A DNA stretch of 64,000 nt, taken from Emydura subglobosa (Eukaryota; Chordata; Testudines; Chelidae). Under the pieces are notes generated by a model. It saw nothing but the letters and a program-made list of their open reading frames with translations, was not told the DNA's origin and did not search any database. Location: the NCBI GenBank assembly GCA_007922225.1, contig ML679973.1:5246597-5310596 (forward strand), in the 5' to 3' direction. The translations under genes were made by a program, and so were the position numbers. How positions within the stretch are numbered: the first letter of the stretch is position 1; each line of letters starts with the position of its first letter. Below are positions 33,652 to 45,349 of this stretch, piece by piece.

Positions 33652-34459
33652 TTTAATTCAAACTGACGGTTTGCCCTGGCATATCGCTATTGTCCCACCT
33701 GAAGGAAGCTGTGAGATGTGGCACCAAATTCTCTCCTCGCCCTCCCCCTCTCACGACCTCCCTCAAGTCGACCTAGACTCCGCACTTAATTAAGATGCTC
33801 TGAAAGGGAAGCGCTGAACTTTTGTGTTCAGCCTTCAGCAATGTGCCCCCTTCCCACACACACACCTGAGCGAGGCAGTCTGCCTGCAGCCCCCCTGGGA
33901 TAGTGCTAGGGTCACTTCACAAAAGGTCACTTCCCAGAATAACGTGGTGGAAACTCTGCTGACGGTGCACCCTGGAGATGGGATCCAGGAGGAAGATGAG
34001 CTAATGGCTTTAGTTGACAACGCATTCTTAATACCTGTGCAGCTCCATAGGCAGAGTTGCCTGAGGAAAGATGAAAAATTTATGGGGAGATTTTCACCCT
34101 AGCTGGCTCACATGCCATTTTAATCCTGCTACCAACATGATGGGCGTTTTCTGCCTCAGAAGAAGTGCCACATCTAAATCCAAGTTGCTAGGAAAGGAGT
34201 AAAACTGATGAGGGCTGGGGTCTAACTCAACAACCCAGATGCAAACACCCCTCTACTTTGAGGGAGTCTGAAGCAAAGCTGTGTGTCTGTGATGGTCTGA
34301 ACCCCAACCCCGCCTACATCCAAGCACCCTGGAACCCAGGGGTGCTTGATATCTGGATCCTGGCTTTTCAGTCCTAGTCCATTTCTAAAACAAACTACCA
34401 TGTGAGAGAGAGGGAGGGGGCATGGGTGTCATGGGGAAAGTGTATTTTATTTCAGATAG
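33649..34459. other. No recognised feature
   Basis: No named repeat; a 92-codon plus-strand frame at 33824-34102 has no familiar domain. Confidence 0.4.
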
Positions 34460-34760
34460 TTAAGACCTGATCCACATACAAAGCTGAACTGATTTAACTC
34501 AAGGCATGATTTGGTTAAACCAGGGGAACTTTGTCTGTCAACACTCTTAAATTGGTTTAAACTAGGCTTTTATTGGTTTAGTTTACATAAAAAAAGGTGA
34601 TCTACACAAGAAAGTGGAAGTGATTTTACCTAAAAGAGATTTAAAAAAAAATCCACATAGTCAAACTGATGCAAAAGTCTGTGTGGATTCTCTTACTTCC
34701 ATTTAAATCAGTATTATTTTGGTTTAGTGTAAATCAGTTAGGCACAGATTTAAGCTACAT
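34460..34760. repeat. Possible decayed inverted-repeat element
   Basis: Repeated GGTTTA/TAAACC words in both orientations (for example 'aattggtttaaactaggc', 'attggtttagtttac', 'ttttggtttagtgtaaatc') and 'gatctacacaag' resemble the interior and ends of a turtle inverted-repeat family. Ends and duplications not resolved. Confidence 0.3.
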
Positions 34761-34864
34761 CTCCGAAAGCTCCTCTTAGGTGAGGTCTACAGACAGAATT
34801 CACTGGTTCGACTAAAGCTGTGATGTTAAACCTGTGTGACTGAGTGCATCTTCTGTTCTTACTT

Positions 34865-35843
34865 CAAGGATAGTTAAATCCAAAGCAGACAGCAAAGAGT
34901 TACAAAGGGATCTCACAAAACTGGGTGACTGGTCAACAAAATGGCAAATGAAATTCAATGTTGATAAATGCAAAGTAATGCACATTGGAAAACATAATCC
35001 CAACTATACATATAAAATGATGGGGGGGGGGTCTAAATTAGCTGTTACCACTCAAGAAAGAGAGCTTGGAGTCATTGTGGATAGTTCTCTGAAAACATCC
35101 ACTCAATGTGCAGCAGTAGGCAAAAAAGCTAACAGAGTATTGGGAATCATTACAAAAGGATAGATAACAAGACAGAAAATATCGTATTGCCTCTTTATAA
35201 ATCCATGGTACGCCCACATCTTGAGTACTGCGTGCAGATCTGGTCTCCCCAGCTCAAAAAAGATATATTGGAATTGGAGAAGGTACAAAAAAGGGCAACT
35301 AAAATGATTAGGGGTATGGAAAAGCTTCCATCTGAGGTGAGATTAATAAGACTGGGACTTTTCAGCTTGGAAAAGAGATGACTAAGGGGGAATATGATAG
35401 AGGTCTATAAAATCATAACTAGTGTGGAGAAAGTAAATAAGGAAGTGTTATTTACTCCCTCTCATAACACATAAACTAGGGGTCACCAAATTAAATTAAT
35501 AGGCAGCAGGTTTAAAATGAACAAAAGGAATTATTTCTTCACATGATGCACAGTCAACCTGTGGAACTCCTTGCCAGAGGATGTTGTGAAGTCCAAGACT
35601 ATAACAGGGTTAAAAAAAACTAGATAAATTCATGGAGGATAGATCCATCAATGGCTATTAGTCAGGATAGGCAGGGATCGCTGTTTGCCAGAGGCTGTGA
35701 ATGGCTAACGGGATGGATCACTTGATGATGACCTGTTCTGTTTATTCCCTGTGGAGCACCTGGCAATGGTCACTGTCAGAAGACAAGATATTGGGCTAGA
35801 TGGATCATTGGTCTGACCCAGTATGACCATTCTTATGTTCTTA
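34865..35843 (+). mobile_element. CR1 LINE 3' region with RT C-terminus, 979 bp
   Basis: Carries the end of ORF2 and the full 3' terminus. A frame at 34948-35163 reads MKFNVDKCKVMHIGKHN and ends after GKKANRVLGI. After a frameshift, 35187-35381 continues LYKSMVRPHLEYCVQIW and KRATKMIRGMEKL. These are the typical CR1 reverse-transcriptase C-terminal motifs (KFN-DKCKVMH, HLEYCVQ-W). The 3' end has 'ggctagatggatcattggtc', 'tgacccagtatgaccattc' and a TTATGTTCT tail, marking a different CR1 subfamily from those ending TTCTATGA. Dead copy, 5'-truncated. Confidence 0.95.
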
Positions 35844-35894
35844 TCTCATGTTAGCTAACACATGGTATTCATTTGAGCTAATATCCGTATGAAG

Positions 35895-35980
35895 ACAGTG
35901 TAAGGTAATATTGATTGGACCAACTTCTGCTGATGAAAGAGACACGTTTCTGAGCTTACACAGAGCTCTTCTTCACTGCA
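35895..35980. mobile_element. Dispersed repeat R2, copy 1 (fragment)
   Basis: 'ttgattggaccaacttctgc', 'tgagcttacacagagctctt' and 'cttca' match 56936-57005 in the same orientation. A family common in turtles, possibly the 3' region of a Penelope-like element; name uncertain. Confidence 0.7.
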
Positions 35981-37555
35981 AACAGCTTATGAAGACAAGG
36001 CAGTTTGTAGTTTGCACATTAGGTATTAGGTGGTTAAGGTTAGACAAAGGGAGAGCCCTGCCTGTCCTTTTCCTCATCACCTTTTGTTGAAATCTGTGTA
36101 GAATTCACATAGTGTTTAATTTTTAGATGCTAGTGGTACTTTATTTAAACCTGCCGTGCGGGGAGGCAGTATCCCATCAGCTGTGTCTCCAGCATATGCA
36201 AACTCCAGCTACCAGGAGGGAAAGGAAAGGGGTTAAAATATCCAAGTCAGAAGTCTTTTTGAAGGCTAGTAAATCTTTTACCTCCAACCCAGCCCTTTGT
36301 GTGCCCTCAAGCCTCTTCTAGCTACTAGGAAAATTAATTGGGGATAGGAGCTGTTTACTTCACCAGCAGCTCCAAGTTTTATGGTGTTCCAGTGCCTGAA
36401 TTTATATTGAGCATACACCATTCTAGCAAAGGGAGCTACATGTACTGAGCATTGCTGAAAACCAGGCCAGGAAAGTTTAGGGCTAGAAGCATGGGATGAG
36501 CTTGTGGTCTAAAGCTTGGTTGGGCATCAGAATCAGCTATTTCCAGGGAGAGGAATGAGTGATCTGGATGCAACCAAAGCTTAAAGAATAACGGGGAAAT
36601 GAAAAAAAAATCAAGATGAACCCAAGTTGCAAAGCTCAGACTTGACCCAAAGTCTCCTAAAGTGAAGGTCCCTGGAATCATTAGGTGGGATCTATAGTGG
36701 GAACAACGGGAGAACATGCCTGTGCACGCAGAATATTAAACGAGGTATCGCACTTACCAGTCTTCAAACATTCCCAACTTTATTGCAACAGGTTTTTGGC
36801 AAGCAAGGCAAATGGGATCTTCCTCCTTCCAGACATATCGGGCTTTAAAACAGTCAGTTTTGAGTTAAAGCTTAAACCTAAGATGATTAAATGATTTCTA
36901 TTTAAAGCAAAAACTATTGCTTCTCCAGGATTACATAACTCACAAGCCAGATGAATGCACAGTCTGCAAAATTATCACAAAAACAAAATCACCTATGGGA
37001 CTGCGAAGCTCGCAGGATACATTTCAGAATTATGAATAGCTGGAAGCTGTGATGGGAGTTGAAACAGAATTGTCACCACAGCCTTTATTACAGCATCAAT
37101 GCCACTACTTAGCAGCATACAGGGGCAGATCTGCTCAATTAGTCAATGTTCCTTGGATTGCCATCAATTGCCTTACCATTTTCCCAGTCTCTAGAGAGAG
37201 GGTGGACATCTGGAAAATGCTGTATCTTATTGAAGGAAAGTTGAAAAGCAAGAGAGGTTAAGTTCCCCCTATATCTGTCTATATATGCAGTGCAACACAA
37301 ACAATCCTGCAGTGTTGCATGGCCAGTGGATAGTAAAAGCAGAGCAGGATGTAGCTGCAAAAAGCTTTAGAGAAATCTGTTTCAAATCAATAGCCAGAAA
37401 GTTCTTGTTGTGCAGACTTTGCAGAGGGAAGGAGGTGAAGTTGGGTTACCCACCTTGCCTGCTTTCCTAAAAGACAAAAAAACACAAACAAGCCCCAGAC
37501 TCCTCCATGAAACTTGCAAAAACTTCTGAACTCTGAGTTAAAAACAGAAATAAAC
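35981..37555. other. No recognised feature
   Basis: About 1.6 kb without a named repeat or gene. Confidence 0.4.
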
Positions 37556-37559
37556 GCAT

Positions 37560-38025
37560 CCTCCCTATCATCGAGTTTATGGCCAGAAGCGACCATCCGA
37601 TCATTCTAGTCTGACCTGTATAGCACAGGACACAGACATCACCGTCACCTGCACACTAAAGCTCCCAAACCAAAATTAGACCAAAGTATTACAACGCTCA
37701 GGAGACTAATCAGTTACATGCCTCAGGCAGAGAATAGGAGGGACCCTATTCTCAGTGCCAGTGCCTGAGGCCCCAGCAGTGACAGGGAACTGATTAAGTG
37801 AGATATACCCAGATGAACCTGGCAAGTGACCCACGCCACATTCTACAGAGGAAGATGTAAAACCCCCCTGGTCTCCGCCAATCTCACCGGGGGGGGGGGG
37901 GGGGGGATTGGGAATTCTTTCCTCACCCCAAATGTGGTGATTAGTTAGACCTTGGGCGTGTGAGCAAGCACCAGCCGCATGTCAGAGAGAGAATTCTCCA
38001 TGCCACTTCAGACCACCGGTCCACT
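37560..38025 (-). mobile_element. CR1 LINE fragment (with G18 run)
   Basis: The plus strand shows 'tatggccagaagcgaccatc', 'tctagtctgacctgtatag', 'cctggcaagtgacccacgcc', 'gggaattctttcctcacccc' and 'tggtgattagttagaccttg', the antisense of a turtle CR1 3' half. It contains a G18 run at 37889-37906. A shared block with the CR1 copy at 61.7 kb confirms the family ('attccttcctgaccttaaat'). Confidence 0.8.
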
Positions 38026-38099
38026 CCCAGTGACCCGTTCGCAGCCACAGCTCTCTCTGATACATCCAAGGACAAAGACAAACCCACCCCAGAATACAC

Positions 38100-38115
38100 G
38101 GGGGGGGGGGGGGGG
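38100..38115. repeat. G16 homopolymer
   Basis: Sixteen G just downstream of the CR1 copy, 194 bp after the G18 run. Confidence 0.9.
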
Positions 38116-38196
38116 AAATAATCCTTCCGGGCCCCTGCAGGAGGTGAGGAGGAGCCTTTTGGACATTAGGGGAGTGAAGGCGTTGGCCTAATTTTG

Positions 38197-38218
38197 CTCC
38201 CATTGAAGTCAATGGGAG
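38197..38218. repeat. Perfect palindrome CTCCCATTGA-TCAATGGGAG
   Basis: Ten-base arms around a 2-nt centre. The word CCATTGA..TCAATGG recurs, decayed, at 33121, 58651 and 63466. It is probably the centre of a family of long hairpin-forming repeats common in sauropsids. Confidence 0.75.
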
Positions 38219-38482
38219 TTTTGCTCAGGAACATGGCTGCAAATCTGCTGACTACATCAGGTGACTTCTCAGGTATCTTTGTCCCCATTGTTCCTCCATT
38301 AGGTGGCTGACAGGCCACCCAGTTGGACGTTAATTCTGCACCGGTGACCCACTATTTCTTGGGACCTACAAACCTTCCAGCCCACTTGTCGTTACTCTGT
38401 TCATCTAGGCTGCTGCTCATCAAAACCACTGTCTGACTGTGTCTTTCCTCCCACGCCCACCTTTCCAGCCGAACCTCAGCCC

Positions 38483-38710
38483 TTAAAGGAACCTGACGCC
38501 TCCGTGTTGCATGCTTGGGGTAGTGCTGAGCACCCAGTTCAGCTCATTGTAGAATAGCCTCTTTCTCGGGGAGATGCCGAACTGGGAGTTGTGGTCTTTG
38601 CCCTTTCTGTATGTGGTCTTGAGAGCTTTGATTTTCTCTCTGCACTGAGGTCTCATCTGGACAATCCCCTCCTCTGCCGGCTTCCTGGGGATGTATTTGT
38701 GGAACTGATG
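38483..38710 (-). pseudogene. Myb/SANT-like domain relic, probably Harbinger transposon
   Basis: A 119-codon minus-strand frame (38842-38483) ends in a Myb/SANT-like trihelix pattern: MRPQCREKIKALKTTYRKG, then NSQFGISPRKRLFYNELNWV. The order QCR-K-K-L---Y-K, a short spacer with S-G, then FY-EL--IL is typical of the DNA-binding partner protein of Harbinger transposons and of related MSANTD genes. The N-terminal half of the domain (the first helix with its Trp/aromatic residues) is degraded around 38710-38800. No transposase DDE domain or terminal repeats are visible nearby. Could be an exon of a host MSANTD-like gene, but lacks conserved flanks and a clear start. Confidence 0.6.
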
Positions 38711-39030
38711 ATTTTGGGTCCACCAGATTTTGGGTCTTACTGACCTCACACCAGACAGAGGTTCACCCGAACTTTGGTGTCGGCATCTGGCTAGTTGGCA
38801 GCGTGTTGGGTGGAGGATTTCCCAGATAGCATGTCTGTTCAAGTGCTATGGAAGTGCAACAGAAATATAGCAGGCTGCATGCAGAGTGGGGTTTAAATGC
38901 TGACCCAGTATATATAAACTGGTAGGTGACTTTTGGTGCAGAAGAAGGGAGTAGATTGAAGGCAAGAAAATACAGCCCAGGGGGATTTGTGGGACGGCAT
39001 TGGAAGACTATTGGCATCCAAGCTGATTAG
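38711..39030. other. No recognised feature
   Basis: Likely contains further decayed sequence of the minus-strand Myb-like relic at its left edge; nothing else nameable. Confidence 0.35.
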
Positions 39031-39240
39031 TGTGTGTCCACACTGCAAAGTGAGCAGGTTCTGAGCCCAACTGAAAGTGGCATCTGAGGTTTAGCCCATA
39101 CCCCCAGCCAGGCCAGCTAGCCTGGGCTTAAAACACCTCATAGCCCAAGTCAGAGATTTTTCTGTGTGAATGGTAGTCTGGTTAGGTGCAACAGCTGACT
39201 AAAACCCCAGGTTGACTTAGCAGGGAAGACATACACTTGC
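39031..39240. mobile_element. Possible MITE with 'gtctacac'-type ends
   Basis: Left 'tgtgtgtccacactgcaaag' and right 'gaagacatacac' resemble inverted ends of the turtle family whose termini read GTATGTCTACACTGC. The inside has 'gctagcctgggcttaaaac'. Ends only loosely paired, and no clear duplication. Confidence 0.35.
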
Positions 39241-39635
39241 TGGGACGGAAAGAAGACAAATTGTGTTCTCACTACGGTGAGAGGGTCTCACATTTCTGCT
39301 GGTGACTGTGGTAACTCAGGGGAGTGCACAGGGCAAACTAGTGAAATTTTGCTGTCAAAACTATGGTTCACAGGGATCTAGTTTTTTACAAAAAGGGAAT
39401 GGCAGAAGCACAGCTAGTGGGAACTTTGTCCCAGTGTCGTGCTGGAATTCAGCCTGTCCCGCTGCTCTAAAAGGCTGCCACTTGTGCACCTAATGTACTG
39501 AAACAGAAAACCGAGGAGTCCAGTTTGCAGCCATGTGATACGGTTGAGCAGCATGTCTGCGCTCAGAAGAGCTCTCAGCCCTGCGAATGTGAGACAGCAG
39601 CACACAGCTCCTCCCAGGCCAGGGATTTAACAGGC

Positions 39636-40418
39636 TCACAGAGACAAAGGGAGATAAGGCTGAGGTTTAAAGCTGTGCGTGGCAGGCAGGGAGACGTAGC
39701 ATAGACTGCTGGACTCTCTCAGTCCTAATGTGGGCATCCCTCCAGGAGACCCACTGCTTAGCTGACCCCCTTGCATGGCCCTCTCCTGGCATGCCGTGCT
39801 CCTCAGAGAGAAACAGCCAATGCTTTTCTCCCTTTGCCGCATGCCAAGGCTGTTTGTTTCACTCAGGGGGGAAATTCCCAGGAAAGCTACCGTTATTGTA
39901 GTTTGGGGAGTGTTGGGGACCTGACCTGAATGGAAATGTGGATTTGTTATATTGGATGAAACCATTGGGCCATCTATTTCAGCATCCTGCCTCCAGCAAA
40001 GTGACGAATGTGAGCCACTCATATGAGCCGTACGTCTCTGTTGTCTTGTAGGAGAGCTTCCTTTCCACCCCATAATGCACCAGCTGAGCTGTGGATGGGA
40101 GAGGAAAGATTTCTTCGTAAGCCCTGCAGTGATTTTTGAGACACTCAGGTGTAGTGCCATTAAATCACCACTCCACATCCCCCACTCCACAAAAATATCC
40201 TTCCCATTCTCAGCCCTACCAACCCACGCTGCAAGACCTGTCTGCTGTCCCATTCTTTTCTTAGATTGCGGTATCAATGGGTTAAAAGTGGACAGGATTT
40301 TATTGGTGGGGTTGGGGATGTTTGGGTGATTTACCGATGCTAGGCACGAGTCTCTCAAATTGCCCCATAGATCTAAATGGTAAACACTTTCCTCCTTCGG
40401 GACTTTGGTTTCTGTCAA
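39636..40418 (-). other. Longest ORF of the window (260 codons), no known similarity
   Basis: Open minus-strand frame with no recognisable domain, signal peptide or transmembrane run. It is crossed by a CR1 fragment at 39946-40030, so part of the peptide is antisense-repeat sequence. Composition is Ser/Pro/Gln-rich. Length is unusual for chance in this DNA but not decisive. Probably not a gene. Confidence 0.2.
39946..40030 (-). mobile_element. CR1 LINE 3' fragment
   Basis: 'tattggatgaaaccattggg', then 'ccatctatttcagcatcctg' and 'cctccagcaaagtgacgaat' is the antisense of the CR1 3' end (ggcattggcc-ctgt-gga-gacaggatac-gggctagatggacc). Confidence 0.7.
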
Positions 40419-43400
40419 TCTCCCACAATGCTAACCTCTGTTAGGCGTGCCCGTGGAGAATAAAGCTGGATCTTTAGAGTAAACACTCATGCATATCATT
40501 CCTGGGGCGTGTCTTTCTCAGTTGCACCCAAGCAGGCCTACAGTCTCATGCATACAGAACGACTGCCTGTCCAAACTCAAAATCAGGACCCATCATTGTA
40601 ATCTCCTGCCCACATATTCTCTGGTCTCACCACACCAAATATCCTCTGTTTCCCTTCCCTCTCTGTGTAGGTGTCTTCTCCTCCTTATACTTCCATCTCT
40701 CCTTTTCCTCTTCCAGAGCTCTTTTTTCATAGCCCCTTGCTTGGCTGTGGCTGTCCGGGCAATCCTGCTTGCTGCCAAAGTCCCAAAGATCCAATTCAGT
40801 TCCAAAATCTCCGCATTCATTAAAAAAAAAAATGTTTCTCACCCTTGTGTTTGCCAAGAATGCCTGAGAAATGTGACCTGAGTATTAGAGATGCACTGCA
40901 GACAGCCTGAAACAATAGTTCAGGGAAGCGTGAGCTGGCCCATTCATCTCAAATCAAGAATCTAATTGTCAACATTGTTAACTATTTCACTGGTGATCAT
41001 TTGAGCAATAACAACCAGCTATTGTGATAATCCCACAGTTCCTATTGCCTCCCACACTTCCCTAAGGGACCAGAAGCCTCAATTGCCCCATATTCAGCTG
41101 CTAAAACCTCCAATTTCCCCCCTGACAACTGCTGTGATGCAGATGTGTGTTGTCCACACACTAATCAGGTTGAAAACAGAAAATGAGGAGCGTGAGTATA
41201 AAATAAATTGGATTTAACAGAAATAACTAACAGGGGTGCCACTGTCCTGCATGTATGATTCATGTTCCTATTTAACTCACTAAAAAGCTCCATTCTTTAA
41301 TTCAATTGGCACTGCTGCAGCATCCGCAGCAGAATCCAGGCATATTGCTGCAGAATTTAGGCCGAGTTTGCTGCGGAGTACATGGGAATTTACTGCCTGT
41401 TGGCTGTGAGCTTGCGGAAACACTAGAGGGAGTTTTGTGTAGGCACTTTTTCAGGACTATAATATTCAGAGTCTTATTGAAACATGGGCCATAATTCTCC
41501 ACGTCTCAATGAAAACCATCTGGGCCATGGGCCCTAGTCCTTCAAACCAGGATAATCCTGAGAAACTGAAAATCCTGCTTATTCTACTCATTCAGCCTTC
41601 CTGCTTGAAATGCATTTAAACAATCCTGCATTATTGATCTGGATATCTTCAGGTCCCTGTTTCTCTTGTCATCGCTTTACCCTTCTTATTGCAGATGTGC
41701 TGCTTAGCTGGTATAGTTTATGTTCTTCCCTAGTGATATTGTGGTGGGAGGCTTGCCACATTTGTAAAGGTTTTTAAACAAAGCCTTATATGCAGTTGTG
41801 CATATCTCTACTGAATCATGCACATTTCACTTTCCCTTGTTTCAGAGGTGCACAACCTATACCTTGAACGTGGTGTTTGAAGTAGCCTCTGGGCTCTCTC
41901 TGTGGTTTGAAAGGTTTTCGCTTTGCCCTTCAGTCTCCCGTTTCATCACTTTTCTCATATTCCTTTCTCACCGTGTACAGATAAGGCGATTGCCCTCTGT
42001 TACTCTATACCAAACCTGCATTGGTTACTGCACTCCGGAGCAGCTACACTCCTCTGCTGCACTGACTCTGGCATGTTACATATGACTAAATCTAGAATTG
42101 TCTGTTTCTTGTGGGCCCCAGGGCAGGCTTTTCTAACACTCAGCTGTTGGCAGTCTCATTAAGTTTCGCCCCCAATAGCTATTCAGCCGGTTCGCAGCAC
42201 TATTGGACCAAAGGATTTTGCAGTTTGGATGAGACCCATCGCCAGTGAAAAGATTAAACAGTGGCCCAGATGAGAACTTTATATAGCGGGCCAGATCATA
42301 ATCCCAGACCCAAACACCCCTTCAATGTAAGGTTAAAAATCTAGTTCTGAATCCAGCTTTTCCTAAAGTCTGGGGTGTTCGGATTCAATGTTCTAACCGG
42401 ATAGATATCCGCTCCGTGGCCATTCATCCACCCTCCCAGAATGTCTGTGGTCTGTCTCCCTTTTGTAGAGTGCAGCCCCCACCCCACCCTTGCTTTGTGA
42501 CCTGTACTTCATGGCCGCGTGGAGCATTGTGAGAGATTTCTGTTAATCACCCTGTATTTTATTCTCATGTGGTCTGAACTAGAAATGCCTTGTCAGCTAA
42601 AGCTGTTTTTTAAAGGGCAAATTTGGGCTCACAAAGACCTCCGCTCAGAGATACAGAAAAACAGAAGCTGTGGTTCTCTTCCCCCGATTTGGTAGCTCTG
42701 TCTATCTCTTTTCTCTCCCCTTATTTGCCCTACAACCTCTCCCACTCCAGGGCATTCAGACGTGGGGCTAGTGTCCTGATCAGTCATTCATCCCATAGCT
42801 CTCCGCCCTGTTCCACTGTGTGGCCACAAACAGCACCACCTTTTGCTCTACTCCGGAGGTTTCACGCCTTGTCCAACGCTGGGAGCGTAGAGACTCTGTT
42901 TCCAATGGCCTGGAGACCAAGAGTGACACCTTCACAGAAACTGGATCTCCAGTGGGTCAGGGAGTGGACTGGTGGGGATGCTGAAGACAGAGTACGGTGC
43001 AGGCAAATCCAGTGCCAGTCCGTGTGCACACGCACACTGCTACCTGCAAATGCTTTTAAAGAGCTTCTGGCAGAACTCAGGGCAGTCTTTACAAAAATCC
43101 TGCTTCAGCCTCCCACAGCTTAAAAAGCATTTGTGAAGCATGAGGTGAAATTTGGGTAGTGTCTGTTAACTGTGATTTCTCTAAACCCTAGCGACCCTCT
43201 TTGCTCTTGGGGGGCAATCCATGTATTTTTATCTGTGCTTGCTGAATTCCCTGTCTTTATATGGCTCTCTGTCTTCATCCCTGGGCGAGGGTCTTGTCTA
43301 GTCACTCTTCCTCTCACTGTACCTGTTTATATTCAGCACTTAGGCATGGATTTGTAGATGCTTCCAAGTGTGGGTTACTCCCAATTTCCACCTGTTGTGA

Positions 43401-44145
43401 AGATTCTCTCCTGGGAGAAGGGGTCATTTAGCAGTTGGCTCGAGGTACATAGTTAATCCCTGGAGTCTTGAGCTGCTCCTCTTTAAAGATCTGCCTGGTT
43501 TTCTGCCCCCAGCCCTTGTCTCAGGGGGATAGAATTACCGAAGATGGCAAGAGGGGGTGGGGAACATGTCTATTCTGAGGAGCAGTGTTTGGTTACCATC
43601 TCCTGCTTAGTCTGAATCCTTAGCATTCCAAAGACGCTCTGGTAATAGTAGCTGTAAGAGGGACCCCCAACCCCTCCCACCTCCTGCCCAGTGTGCCTGG
43701 TTAAAAGGGGATTGTGAAGAGATGAAGGAGGAAGGGCCTACACTGCTGCATTAGCATTCAGTTGTTTCAGATGAGGATCCTGGGACCATTGCAGGGTGTG
43801 AAAGGAGATGACTCCCTGGATCACTTGAACGCTGAGTTTTCCCAATCTCCTCCATGCTCTTTGGTGGAGCTTCATAGGCACTCATGAAAGTGCACAAAGA
43901 ATCCAGTCTTCACACGGGCAACCAGCCCTGAGGCAGCGGCTCTTCAACAGCAGGCGAAGGAGTGTCTGGAACAGTTTGCAGGCTTGAGTTTTACAGGAGC
44001 GGCTCTTTACTGTGCTAATTGCTGAGAAATAGAGGTGGGACATCAAAGAGAGTTTGTGATAGGAAGTGGTAGGGTGGTGGTGGAGGGTATATAAAGCTTT
44101 CCATCCATACACCTCCTCCTTTTGCTTTCTCCACTCGGAAGACCT
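40031..44145. other. About 4 kb with no recognised feature
   Basis: No repeat family named apart from an A-run at 40820-40831. ORFs of up to 166 codons (42623-43123 plus) lack domains. If the organism's genes are nearby, this is a good place to look for conserved non-coding sequence. Confidence 0.35.
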
Positions 44146-44149
44146 GTTG

Positions 44150-44290
44150 GCCTATGGGAATGGGCACAGATCCATTTTCCAGAGAGGAAATGGAGGATCA
44201 GCATGTTTAAGTGACTTGCCAGAGGATATATAAGGAGTTTGTGACAGAGCAATGGAGAGGACCTACTGACCACTAGACCGTGCGTCTTAC
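44150..44290 (-). mobile_element. MIR SINE
   Basis: 'cattttccagagaggaaatg', 'tgtttaagtgacttgccaga' and 'gtgacagagcaatg', ending 'actgaccactagaccgtgcg', give the antisense MIR order. Confidence 0.8.
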
Positions 44291-44429
44291 ATAGGTTGCC
44301 TCAGATCGACATACTTAGGCCAGATGTAAAGTTGTACTTCTCTGGTCTTGTAAAGCCCCTTGACATCCATCGACGATGACGCGTTAGTTAAGTGCAAAGT
44401 GTTATTCACTATATCCCCCCTCTTCTCTC

Positions 44430-45015
44430 AGTAACACGTCCAAGTTTTGGTCTTTTCTCTCCAACTTCAGGCATATTAGACCCTCATCTTGACTATTGCA
44501 ACTTCCTCCTCCCAGGCTTTCTTGTTGCCCAGCGCGTTCCCCTCAGGTCCATTCAAAAATAGATCCTCTTTCCAACCATGCCAGCCTGCTCTTTGAGTTC
44601 CTCCACTGGCTCGCCTTCCTCCACGGTGTCAAACTTTAACCCTTTCACAAGGTAGCCCCTCCTACCTCACCTGCTCTTGTATCTCCTTGTGTTTTCCTCC
44701 TCCATCTGTTACTCTGCCTATGAGACCCTCCATTAGCTATTTGTCTGCTCCACCCACAAGCACCTTCACAGTCTCTTCTATGCTTTCCTGAAGCCCTCTG
44801 GTTGAGCACATATCTACCCTTTTTTATAGAACCGTTTCCTTCATCCTCCCTCCCCCCTTTCCTTCTACTGTCTGCTGCACCCCAATGTTGTGCTGTCTTA
44901 AATTAGATTGTAAGATCTCCTGGGCACAGATTGTCTTTCACTCGCTGCCATGTCCAACACTGTGGTGCCCTGATCTCAGCGGAGGCCCGTAAGCACTACT
45001 GTAATACAATATATA
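44430..45015 (+). mobile_element. L2 LINE 3' region
   Basis: The frame near 44485 reads DPHLDYCNFLLPGF; LDYCN is the conserved L2 reverse-transcriptase C-terminal motif. Further on, 'ccactggctcgccttcctcc' corresponds to LHWLP and 'ctcctacctcacctgctc' to PPYL. The 3' terminus reads 'ttagattgtaagatctcctg', 'ggcacagattgtctttcac' and 'cactgtggtgccctgatctc', ending in an ATA-rich tail. Frameshifted and inactive. Confidence 0.85.
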
Positions 45016-45274
45016 ATCAGTATCATATTTTTGGGGCTGTGTAAAATTCCTGATGTCCTAAACTAGCAATTTCCTTGCTTTCCTATGCGTGGGTTATGAA
45101 AGTGATGTGATAGGTAAGTATACTGCAGTCACTTAGCAACCAGAACTGGCTTTTGAAACCAATCTTTTCATGTTTGTTTTAAAATTAACTTCTACATGCT
45201 CAGCAAATCATTTAAGAGCATGCAGGGTTGTAGGATAAAGATGCCCCATTGGATTGTGTGTATTCTCTGTGGAT

Positions 45275-45349
45275 CTGATTTTTCAGAAGTGCTGCAACTT
45301 TGATTATAGTGAGTGGGAGCTACTGGGGCTCGGCACCTCTGAAAATCAG
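45275..45349. repeat. 75-bp hairpin, CTGATTTTTCAGA arms
   Basis: CTGATTTTTCAGAAGTGCTG (45275-45294) pairs with CGGCACCTCTGAAAATCAG (45331-45349), 16 of 19 bases. The loop carries 'gtgagtgggagctactgggg'. This is a known style of short dispersed hairpin in turtle DNA. Confidence 0.75.

Noticed and set aside
42623..43123. 166-codon plus-strand ORF as a gene
   Set aside because: No domain, no splice or start context, and no similarity I recognise.
45107..45118. Strong 5' splice site (ATAGGTAAGTAT)
   Set aside because: No upstream acceptor or open exon on the plus strand.
45275..45349. Transcription terminator or miRNA precursor
   Set aside because: The hairpin fits a dispersed foldback repeat; no U-run or miRNA-like loop geometry is evident.
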